From Oscillospiraceae bacterium (GTDB lineage Bacteria; Bacillota; Clostridia; Saccharofermentanales; Saccharofermentanaceae), in NCBI GenBank assembly GCA_902803695.1, contig CADCQX010000395.1:1-25089 (forward strand): DNA of 25,089 nt, written 5' to 3'. The position numbers and the translations under genes were made by a program. A model generated the notes under the pieces. That model was given only the letters and a program-made list of their open reading frames with translations. It did not search any database and was not told the DNA's origin. Numbering within the stretch: the stretch's first letter is position 1; each line of letters starts with the position of its first letter. Below are positions 8,518 through 15,371 of the stretch, piece by piece.

Positions 8518-8578
8518 AGTACGCAGATTATTCTATCCTGGTATGAAAAACCTGAGTAATGCGAAAGGAAGGCCTTTT

Positions 8579-8917
8579 ATGTCCCGAAAAAAAGAGATGC
8601 TGTGTGATGATATTGCAGGCAAGGATTGCGGTCTTAAGAAAGTCATCGATATCGTAGGCGGTAAGTGGAAGATCATGCTCCTGTGCGTTATGGATCAGGA
8701 GGGCACCATAAGATACGGCGAACTCAAAAGAAGAGTTTACGGAATAACAAACACCATGCTCGCCAACTCGTTAAAAGAAATGGAAGAGGCCGGCCTGGTT
8801 GATCGTAAGCAGTATAACGAGATGCCCGTAAGAGTTGAATATTCCCTCACTAAAAAAGCCGAGAGCATAGTTCCGATACTTCTCGAACTCAAACACTGGG
8901 GCGAAGAAAATCTGTAA
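8579..8917 (+). CDS. HxlR-family winged-helix transcriptional regulator
   Basis: This 112-residue DNA-binding protein shows the family pattern GGKWKIMLLCVM, RYGELKRRVYGITNTMLANS, LKEMEEAGLVDRKQY, PVRVEYSLT, ending HWGEENL. Cys17 sits just before the GGKWK helix, where YodB/HypR-type members keep their redox-sensing Cys; a second Cys is at residue 9. The frame continues upstream to 8510, but ATG 8579 has AAAGGAAGG at good spacing and gives the normal family length. It probably binds its own promoter and the overlapping trxA promoter. Downstream, 20 bases away, is the DinB-like gene, most likely co-transcribed. The family assignment is firm; the inducer is unknown. Confidence 0.9.
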   Translation: MSRKKEMLCDDIAGKDCGLKKVIDIVGGKWKIMLLCVMDQEGTIRYGELKRRVYGITNTMLANSLKEMEEAGLVDRKQYNEMPVRVEYSLTKKAESIVPILLELKHWGEENL

Positions 8918-8937
8918 AGACAAAAGGAGATATATGT

Positions 8938-9651
8938 ATGACAAAAGAAGAATTGTATAAGACATTCGAACAAAAGAACGAAGAACTGAGAGCCGCTATG
9001 GACGGCGATGATCTGAATAAGATCATAGATCTGACACTTGAAGTTCATGCTATGGTACACCCTGCGGAAGTATCAGGAGCGACAGAAAAGACAATAGCTG
9101 ATTACGTTTTGGATTACATGCTGGAGGGTAATCAGAACGTTCTTGTCCCAAGGCAGATCTGGGATACGGATCTTCATTATGCGGGAACAGATATGGTTCC
9201 GCTCTGCTGGCAGTTCTGGCACACATACCGTATAGAAGATCTCGTAAGCAATATCCTTATGGCTGATCAGGATCAGATCTTCAACGATGAATGGCAGAAG
9301 AAGACAGGAGCAGTCATAACCGACACGGGTAACGCTCTGGAAGCTGATGAAGTCGTTGAATTCGGAAAGAAGATCGATGCCAAAGCACTGAAGGAATACA
9401 TGATCGTTGTAGGAAAGAATACCAGAGAGATCATCAAGAAACTCACCCTGGAAGAGATCAAGTCAATGGTTCCTGAAGAGTGGGTCATGAGGATACTTGA
9501 GGTCGGCGGCGTAACAACAGATTTCAGATCAGTCTGGCTTCTGGTCTTCTGGGGAAGACTAACAAGAGGCGGAATGATCCTTACGCCGATGACATATCAT
9601 CACATGATGCATCTTCCGGCTTGTATCGATCATCTGAACATAATCAAATAA
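8938..9651 (+). CDS. DinB-like (four-helix, metal-binding) protein
   Basis: These 237 residues are largely helical. A first His-containing helix (LEVHAMVHPAEVSG) is followed by CWQFWHTYRIEDLVSNIL, which resembles the WHLxHixRxED helix of DinB_2 proteins. Near the end is TPMTYHHMMHL, matching the closing HH motif. In the DinB superfamily three His residues bind a divalent metal, and some members are thiol-dependent transferases or isomerases. The activity here cannot be predicted. The gene has AAAGGAG before ATG and lies 20 bases after hxlR, so it is likely controlled by that regulator. The superfamily call rests on motif resemblance only. Confidence 0.6.
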   Translation: MTKEELYKTFEQKNEELRAAMDGDDLNKIIDLTLEVHAMVHPAEVSGATEKTIADYVLDYMLEGNQNVLVPRQIWDTDLHYAGTDMVPLCWQFWHTYRIEDLVSNILMADQDQIFNDEWQKKTGAVITDTGNALEADEVVEFGKKIDAKALKEYMIVVGKNTREIIKKLTLEEIKSMVPEEWVMRILEVGGVTTDFRSVWLLVFWGRLTRGGMILTPMTYHHMMHLPACIDHLNIIK

Positions 9652-9672
9652 GATCTGCAACGGAGGTTTTCG

Positions 9673-10329
9673 ATGAAGAAAATAGAGACCGGCGGTATCT
9701 CATACATAAAACCTGTTCCGGGAGCAAACAGCGACTGGTATTACGGAACGAATGTTGATCAGGGTGATCTCTATGAAGCGGAGACACTTTTTAAGGACGG
9801 CGTCCGCTTAAAGGGACGTAAGTTCTGCCTGGTCCATTATCCTGACGGAACCGTATATGATCCGGTACCTGAAGAAGATGGAAACTATTGCGGTGAAGCT
9901 GTTTTCGAGAATGACGGGATATACATTCTGAGTGTGGATTTTTATAAGAGCCTTATCAGGATAATCCGTTTTGACTGCATTGATCATACTTCTGATGTTC
10001 ATGCGGAACTGCCGTTGTCGTCGGTAAAGGATTGCTACAATTTAAGGCTTCAGATCACACCTGTTACTCTTTCGAGGCAGTGTGTCGGAGAAAATGAATT
10101 TGAGATCGTCTGGCCTGAGAAAATCAGCTTTAAGATGGACGATCATGATTCGTTTTTCCTGCGGGATAATGACAGATTGTTCTTCAACAGATGGCACGAA
10201 AAAGGCAACGGATCTGATTATGAATACTGGGAGGAGACCGTTGTCAGAGGCCTTGACGGGAACGTTCTGGAGACGCTTCCGGGCGATGTGATGCTGATGC
10301 CGAATGGGGAATTCTGGAATCTCGGATGA
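9673..10329 (+). CDS. Uncharacterised beta-rich soluble protein
   Basis: This encodes 218 residues with no signal peptide and no TM segment, so it is cytoplasmic. It is rich in aromatic and acidic residues in short alternating stretches (DWYYGTNVDQGDLYEAE, CLVHYPDGTVYDPV, GIYILSVDFYKSLIRIIRFD), suggesting a beta-propeller-like or beta-sandwich fold. No family is recognised. CGGAGG precedes the ATG, and it follows the DinB-like gene by 21 bases, so it should be the third gene of the hxlR operon and may share its inducing signal. Confidence 0.65.
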   Translation: MKKIETGGISYIKPVPGANSDWYYGTNVDQGDLYEAETLFKDGVRLKGRKFCLVHYPDGTVYDPVPEEDGNYCGEAVFENDGIYILSVDFYKSLIRIIRFDCIDHTSDVHAELPLSSVKDCYNLRLQITPVTLSRQCVGENEFEIVWPEKISFKMDDHDSFFLRDNDRLFFNRWHEKGNGSDYEYWEETVVRGLDGNVLETLPGDVMLMPNGEFWNLG

Positions 10330-10344
10330 GGCCGGCATCATGTG

Positions 10345-10373
10345 TTGTCAGTTAACTTTTCTTACGCTAAAAT
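10345..10373 (+). promoter_or_regulatory. Promoter for the dCMP deaminase gene
   Basis: TTGTCA (10345-10350), 17 bases, TAAAAT (10368-10373). This lies 15 bases beyond the previous stop and 35 bases before the ATG, consistent with a housekeeping sigma factor. Confidence 0.55.
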
Positions 10374-10408
10374 CAAAATATCTTTATTGAAACGGAGTGT
10401 GTTTTGTC

Positions 10409-10888
10409 ATGAAAAGAAGCGATTATATCACCTGGGACGAGTATTTTATGGGCGTTGCAAGTCTTTCTGCGCAGCGAAGCAAAGACCCGAGCACACAGGT
10501 CGGAGCCTGCATCGTCAATGACGAGAATCGCATCATGACAGTCGGTTATAACGGAATGCCGAGAGGATGTTCCGATGACGAGTTCCCGTGGGAGAGGGAA
10601 GGCGGTATGCTCGACACAAAGTATGCTTTCGTATGCCACGCCGAGATGAATGCGATCCTTAACTGCGGAACAGCTGACCTTAAGAACACCCGCGTGTATG
10701 TTACTTTGTTCCCGTGCCGTGAGTGCACGAAGGCTCTTATCCAGAAGGGCATCAAGGAAGTCATCTACTATAGCGACAAGTATCATGACACGGAAGATGC
10801 GGTTGCAGCCCGTAAGATGCTGGATGCGGCAGGAGTGATCTATAAACCTTATCAGCCGTCAGGAAGAAAACTCGATATCGAAGTATAA
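10409..10888 (+). CDS. Deoxycytidylate (dCMP) deaminase
   Basis: This enzyme converts dCMP to dUMP, feeding thymidylate synthesis in the cytoplasm. Its 159 residues fit the family. The zinc site is visible: HAE at His77-Glu79 (CHAEMNAI) and PCRECTK with Cys103 and Cys106. The N-terminal WDEYFM, the QVGACIV strand and the GYNGMPRGCSD loop, which contacts the nucleotide phosphate, are typical of dCMP deaminases rather than riboflavin or cytidine deaminases. ATG 10409 is chosen, with CGGAG 11 bases before it. The zinc-ribbon membrane protein gene starts 18 bases after the stop and is probably in the same transcript. Confidence 0.9.
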   Translation: MKRSDYITWDEYFMGVASLSAQRSKDPSTQVGACIVNDENRIMTVGYNGMPRGCSDDEFPWEREGGMLDTKYAFVCHAEMNAILNCGTADLKNTRVYVTLFPCRECTKALIQKGIKEVIYYSDKYHDTEDAVAARKMLDAAGVIYKPYQPSGRKLDIEV

Positions 10889-10906
10889 GATTATCCGGAG
10901 GGTACT

Positions 10907-11587
10907 ATGGCTTTTTGCGACAAATGCGGATTTGAACTCGAAGACGGAGATCTGTTCTGTGCGAAGTGCGGACATAAAATGTTCGGTGGTGAAACCGATG
11001 AAGAAAGTGAAGAGCCGAAGCATATCTCCAAAGAGATACTCATAAAAGATCTTACCGAATATAAGAGTGCTCTTGCCCTGAAGAAAACATATTCAGTCAA
11101 GGCGAAGGAACCGGAGGATTCGGGTCTGTTCGGAAGTAAGGACAGGGAGTTACTGAAGCATACATTTATAAAGTTCTACTGGCCGTATCTGGTGGCAGCT
11201 CCGATAGCCTATTTTGTAATTGCGGTTTCCATAGCTGTATTTGGAGTGCTGGTGGAGTCATTATTTTTGACCTCTGCCGCATATTTAGTCGCTTTTATCG
11301 TCGCAGCTGTTATTCTGCTCGTCGGACGTTCAAAAGCTTTGCAGGAGCGGGACTCGGCTAATTATGAGGTTATGGAGCACAATAAAAGAGTTCGTGACCG
11401 TAAAAAGGAAAGAGAAGATATCGATGGCATAGAAAGGAAGCTCAGAAAGGCTCAGAATACCATCGATAAGTACGAAGATCTGATCCCGGTCAAATACAGA
11501 AACGAGACATCGCTCAATACGATCATCAGGCAGTTGAAGTTAACTGATGCCAAGACGATCGAAGAAGTCATCGCCAAGATGAAATAA
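10907..11587 (+). CDS. Zinc-ribbon membrane protein with two TM helices and a coiled coil
   Basis: These 226 residues begin with a zinc ribbon, FCDKCGFELEDGDLFCAKCG (two CxxC pairs). A charged linker follows, then two TM segments at about 88-140 (YLVAAPIAYFVIAVSIAVFG and AYLVAFIVAAVILLVG), a basic/acidic coiled coil (VRDRKKEREDIDGIERKLRK) and the ending IPVKYRN...KTIEEVIAKM. The TM and C-terminal parts match the protein at 7569-8120, which lacks the ribbon. The zinc ribbon would face the cytoplasm. No function is known; such ribbons in Firmicutes often precede unrelated membrane domains. The ribosome binding site is GGAGGG. Confidence 0.75.
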   Translation: MAFCDKCGFELEDGDLFCAKCGHKMFGGETDEESEEPKHISKEILIKDLTEYKSALALKKTYSVKAKEPEDSGLFGSKDRELLKHTFIKFYWPYLVAAPIAYFVIAVSIAVFGVLVESLFLTSAAYLVAFIVAAVILLVGRSKALQERDSANYEVMEHNKRVRDRKKEREDIDGIERKLRKAQNTIDKYEDLIPVKYRNETSLNTIIRQLKLTDAKTIEEVIAKMK

Positions 11588-11593
11588 AAAATA

Positions 11594-11622
11594 TTGCAAA
11601 ATCAAAGATCTGTGCATATAAT
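11594..11622 (+). promoter_or_regulatory. Promoter of the T-box / phenylacetate-CoA ligase transcript
   Basis: TTGCAA (11594-11599), exactly 17 bases, then TATAAT (11617-11622). Transcription would start near 11629, at the 5' end of the T-box leader. Confidence 0.7.
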
Positions 11623-11628
11623 TAGCAC

Positions 11629-11918
11629 ATATCGAAAATGCGTCGATTGAGAGGAGTAGTCTTTCTTCCGCGGCAACAGGGATTGAAGGTCTTGGACTGA
11701 GAGCCTTCATTGCAAAGCTTGAATGATGAAGTTCGCTCATGAGCAGGAATGCTGAAGCATATGTTGTAGGCGTTCCCGGAGGTTCACCGTTATAAGGAAC
11801 GAAGAATTGTTGGATTCTTGCTGAGAGCAGTCTTTTTCGAAAAGGCTGAAGATGGGTGGTAACGCGTATATTATACGTCCCGTCAACGGAAACATATCCG
11901 TTGGCGGGATTTTTGTTT
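11629..11918 (+). ncRNA. T-box riboswitch leader, specifier TTC (tRNA-Phe)
   Basis: The T-box core TGGGTGGTAACGCG is at 11853-11866. In the TGGN site N is T, which pairs with a tRNA whose discriminator base is A, as in tRNA-Phe. Stem I starts with GAGGAGTAGT (11650-11659). On its 3' side GATGAAG-TTC-GCTCATGAGC places the specifier at 11732-11734, in the same context as the GAAA-GGC-...TTGAGC of the Bacillus glyQS leader. A stem III-like hairpin spans 11829-11847. The antiterminator can form from GGG (11854-11856) with CCC (11879-11881) plus CGTATA/TATACG. A terminator follows. Uncharged tRNA-Phe should therefore switch on the phenylacetate-CoA ligase gene. The T-box class is certain; the Phe reading is strong but from sequence only. 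Confidence 0.93.
11879..11918 (+). terminator. T-box intrinsic terminator
   Basis: CCCGTCAACGGA (11879-11890) pairs with TCCGTTGGCGGG (11897-11908) with a single G-U, a 12-bp stem with a 6-base loop, followed by ATTTTTGTTT. Its 5' arm overlaps the antiterminator partner CCC, as expected for a transcriptional T-box. Confidence 0.9.
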
Positions 11919-11950
11919 ATCCGGAAAGCAAGAGCGAAAGGAGTAAAACT

Positions 11951-13273
11951 ATGGCAAAGAAGTTCGAGACATTCATCTGGGATGAAAAGAATGAATGCAT
12001 GAGCGACGACGAGCGCGAAGCTCTTGTCAGCGAGAGGATCAGAAAGTGCGTAAAGAGACTTTATGAGAAGGTTCCTTACTACAAGACAAAGCTCGACAAT
12101 GCAGGCATCAAGCCTGAAGACATCCACGGTACGGAGGATCTCTGGAAACTCCCGTTCACGGATAAATTTGACTTCAGAGACAACTATCCGTTCGGCACTC
12201 TTGCAGTTCCGAGAGAGGAAGTAGAGCGTTTCCACGCTTCATCCGGTACAACAGGCCGTATGAAGGTCGTAGGTTATACTCATAACGATATTGAGCTGTG
12301 GTCTGACATGCTCTGCAGAGCTTTCGCGATGGCTGGCATGAAGAAGAATGACCTGGCTCACATCTCATACGGATACGGACTCTTCACCGGAGGCCTTGGT
12401 CCTCACTATGCATGTGAGAAGTTCGGTGCGACAGCTATCCCGGTATCTACAGGTCAAACAGACCGTCAGATCATGATCCTCACGGATTGGAAGCCGGACG
12501 TAATCTTCTGTACACCTACATATATGCTCAATCTCCTCGATAAGATGGATGAGAAGGGCGTTGATAAGAGCCAGCTCAATCTTAGAACAGGTATCTTCGG
12601 TGCAGAAGCATGGACTGTTGAGATGAAGCAGGAGATCGAGGAGAGAGCAGGTATCAAGGCATTCGATATCTACGGTCTTTCCGAGGTATGCGGACCTGGA
12701 GTAGGCTGCTCATGCGATAAGGGCGACCTCATCCATATCCAGGCTGACCACTTCTGGCCTGAGGTAGTTGATCCTGAGACAGGTAAGCCGCTCCCTGACG
12801 GCGAACTCGGTGAGCTCGTATTCTCATCCATTACTAAGGAAGCTCTGCCTCTCATGAGATATAACACACATGACCTTACGAGGATCTATCACGGTAAGTG
12901 TGCATGCGGAAGAACAACACCTAGGATCGAGAAGATCACGGGCCGTGCAGACGACATGATGGTCATCCGCGGTGTTAACCTGTTCCCTAGCCAGATTGAG
13001 GAAGCTATCGGTAAGCATACTGATGCAGTTTCACTGAACTATCAGATTTTCGTAGACCGTATCAACAATCAGGATTCCATCTACGTTAAGCTGGAGCTCA
13101 AGCCTAACCTCTTCTCCGATACAGTCGGTGATCTTGCTAAGCTCAATAAGGCTATCGAAGCTGATATCACATCCATCACGGGTCTTCATATCAGAGTTCA
13201 GCTCGTTGAGCCTAATACACTTCCTAAGTCGGAAGGTAAGATGAAGAGAGTTATAGACTCGAGATTTAAATAA
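11951..13273 (+). CDS. paaK: Phenylacetate-CoA ligase (adenylate-forming)
   Basis: This enzyme activates phenylacetate or a related arylacetate with ATP and CoA. Its 440 residues fit the anaerobic PaaK type. Motifs: the P-loop-like HASSGTTGRMKVVGYT, the adenylate-binding YGLSEVCGPGVG, LMRYNTHDL, and the C-terminal GRADDMMVIRGVNLFPSQIEE hinge region; KGDLIH and CACGRTTPRIE also fit. ATG 11951 follows GAAAGGAG; an in-frame ATG at 11852 lies in the T-box and cannot be the start. Phe-specific control suggests a biosynthetic role: phenylacetyl-CoA could be reductively carboxylated to phenylpyruvate and transaminated to Phe, a route known in rumen anaerobes. The ferredoxin oxidoreductase for that step is not in this window. 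Confidence 0.9.
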   Translation: MAKKFETFIWDEKNECMSDDEREALVSERIRKCVKRLYEKVPYYKTKLDNAGIKPEDIHGTEDLWKLPFTDKFDFRDNYPFGTLAVPREEVERFHASSGTTGRMKVVGYTHNDIELWSDMLCRAFAMAGMKKNDLAHISYGYGLFTGGLGPHYACEKFGATAIPVSTGQTDRQIMILTDWKPDVIFCTPTYMLNLLDKMDEKGVDKSQLNLRTGIFGAEAWTVEMKQEIEERAGIKAFDIYGLSEVCGPGVGCSCDKGDLIHIQADHFWPEVVDPETGKPLPDGELGELVFSSITKEALPLMRYNTHDLTRIYHGKCACGRTTPRIEKITGRADDMMVIRGVNLFPSQIEEAIGKHTDAVSLNYQIFVDRINNQDSIYVKLELKPNLFSDTVGDLAKLNKAIEADITSITGLHIRVQLVEPNTLPKSEGKMKRVIDSRFK

Positions 13274-13319
13274 GTAGTATACTTCTCGCATGGGCAAAAC
13301 ATTTTTGGGGGAGCATCCT

Positions 13320-15365
13320 ATGCGTAAGTCACTTATCAGATCAGCGGCTTTAATGGTCGTAACTATAATAATTGTAATCGGTACAGCTTTCGGATCCGTA
13401 TACGCGGATCCGGAAGCTGTTGTTGATTCCACAAATCCCTGGGAGAGCGGAGGACAGATAACCCTGACTCTCAAGAACTGCGACGGTTATAACAAGATAA
13501 CTGTCGTGGCTGATTTCGGAGGAACGGTCACCGATGCATCCGGATGGGGATTTGATACGTACAAAGTTGACGGCAGTAAAGTAACTGCTGAAGTCTCAAG
13601 AGGCGGTCAGAACGACTGGGCTTTTAACGGAAGCGTCGGAATCCAGGTCAACGGCTCAAACATCAACGAGATCAAACTGGTGTCGATCACAGGTGATTCA
13701 ACGAGCGGCACTATTTCAACAGCGACACCTGCACCAACCGCAGCTCCGTCATCGCCTTCCAACCCGGTTGTGACGGGTACAGCCGAGAACAAGGAAGGAA
13801 AGAAGGGCGACGACTGGCTCACCACGAAGGGAAGCAAGATCGTCGATCAGAACGGTACGGAAGTATGGCTTACAGGAGTCAACTGGTTCGGTTATAACAC
13901 GGGAACGAACATCTTCGACGGATGCTGGTCCTGCAGCATGGACGGTGCATTAAGGGCTATCGCCGACAGAGGATTCAATCTTTTAAGGATACCGATCTCC
14001 GCGGAACTTCTTCTCAACTGGAGAAGCGGCACATATCCGACTGCCAACTTCAATCAGTCGACCAACGCGGAACTTTCCGGAATGAACAGCCTCGAGATCC
14101 TTGATTATGCTCTGGCAAGATGTGAGACATACGGTATCAAGGTCATGTTCGATATCCACAGCGCAGAGACAGACGCATCAGGCCATAACGCTCCGTTGTG
14201 GTACACAGATAAGATCTCGACCGAAGATTATCTTACGGCGCTGGACTGGCTCTCCGCACGTTATAAGGACAATGATACGGTCATCGCATACGATCTTAAG
14301 AACGAGCCTCACGGCGCGGGCAACGAGCAGAACCGCGCCATCTGGAACGATTCCAAGGATCCGAACAACTGGCCGTATGTGGCAGCTCTCGCAGGTAATA
14401 CCATCCTCGATAACAACCCGCACGCGCTTATCGTTATCGAAGGTAATCAGATATTCCCTAAGGACATTAAATCGAATAACTTCACATCCATGAACGAAGG
14501 CGATTACTATAACGCATGGTGGGGTGGAAACCTCATGGGCGTTAAGGATTATCCTGTAGATCTCGGTTCTGCCGAGAGGAACAAGCAGATAGTATATTCG
14601 CCTCACGACTACGGTCCTGCCGTTTATCAGCAGCCATGGTTTGAGTCCGGTTTCTCATATCAGTCACTGATGGACGATTACTGGTATGACTACTGGTTCT
14701 ACATCAAGGATCAGAACATCGCGCCAATCCTTATCGGTGAGTGGGGCGGATTCATGTCCGGTGACAATCTCACATGGATGACATACTTAAGACAGCTTAT
14801 CGGTGAATATAATCTCAACTACACATTCTGGTGCTTCAATGCCAACTCAGGTGACACCGGCGGACTTGTAAAAGATGACTTCGTCACATGGGATGAAGAG
14901 AAATATGCTTTCGTCTCCGAGGTCCTCTGGAAAACATCCGACGGCAAGCCGATCGGACTTGATCATGAGATCGCTCTTGGTGCTAACGGTGTAAGCCTCG
15001 GAACCATAAGCGGAAGTGTTGATCCGATCGACCCGACGGTTACTCCGGAGCCTTCCGAAGAGACTGAAGTGACAGATGAGACTGAAGTCTCAACTGAGGA
15101 TACAAAAGTATCAGATGAGACAACTGTCTCAGTTTCCGTTGAAACCGAAACTGAGGAAGAGACATCTTCAGACGAAGTAAGCAAAAAGAAAGCCGATAAC
15201 AAACTTCAGTTATCGGCTCTCGGAAATATCCTTAAAGTTGTAGTAGTCATCGCGATCATTATCGCTGTTGCACTGATCGTCTTCGTCGTAACGAGAGTTA
15301 TCGTTCTCAAGCGTAAAGGTCAGAGCTTCAAGGAAATACTGGTCAATCTCTTTAAGCTCTTCTGA
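13320..15365 (+). CDS. Membrane-anchored GH5-family glycoside hydrolase (cellulase-like)
   Basis: This is a 681-residue surface enzyme. A signal peptide ends near VYA-DP (about residue 33). A beta-rich N-terminal domain (about 40-125) is followed by a T/A/P linker. The GH5 barrel (about 160-545) begins GVNWFGYNTG and has LRIPIS, the acid/base in DLKNEPHG (Glu329) and the nucleophile in IGEWGG (Glu474). A T/E/S-rich linker (about 570-620), a TM helix (about 638-661) and the short basic tail LKRKGQSFKEILVNLFKLF close the protein. The TM and RVIVLKRKG stretch resemble those of proteins A-C downstream, and so does the N-terminal domain. It should hydrolyse beta-1,4-glucans, but GH5 specificities vary. 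ATG 13320 is chosen, with GGGGGAG before it; an ATG at 13290 has no ribosome binding site. Confidence 0.88.
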   Translation: MRKSLIRSAALMVVTIIIVIGTAFGSVYADPEAVVDSTNPWESGGQITLTLKNCDGYNKITVVADFGGTVTDASGWGFDTYKVDGSKVTAEVSRGGQNDWAFNGSVGIQVNGSNINEIKLVSITGDSTSGTISTATPAPTAAPSSPSNPVVTGTAENKEGKKGDDWLTTKGSKIVDQNGTEVWLTGVNWFGYNTGTNIFDGCWSCSMDGALRAIADRGFNLLRIPISAELLLNWRSGTYPTANFNQSTNAELSGMNSLEILDYALARCETYGIKVMFDIHSAETDASGHNAPLWYTDKISTEDYLTALDWLSARYKDNDTVIAYDLKNEPHGAGNEQNRAIWNDSKDPNNWPYVAALAGNTILDNNPHALIVIEGNQIFPKDIKSNNFTSMNEGDYYNAWWGGNLMGVKDYPVDLGSAERNKQIVYSPHDYGPAVYQQPWFESGFSYQSLMDDYWYDYWFYIKDQNIAPILIGEWGGFMSGDNLTWMTYLRQLIGEYNLNYTFWCFNANSGDTGGLVKDDFVTWDEEKYAFVSEVLWKTSDGKPIGLDHEIALGANGVSLGTISGSVDPIDPTVTPEPSEETEVTDETEVSTEDTKVSDETTVSVSVETETEEETSSDEVSKKKADNKLQLSALGNILKVVVVIAIIIAVALIVFVVTRVIVLKRKGQSFKEILVNLFKLF

Positions 15366-15371
15366 TAAGGA

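Noticed and set aside
11852..11950. Longer N-terminus for phenylacetate-CoA ligase starting at 11852
   Set aside because: This start lies inside the T-box core and reads through the terminator hairpin; the ATG at 11951 has a good ribosome binding site.
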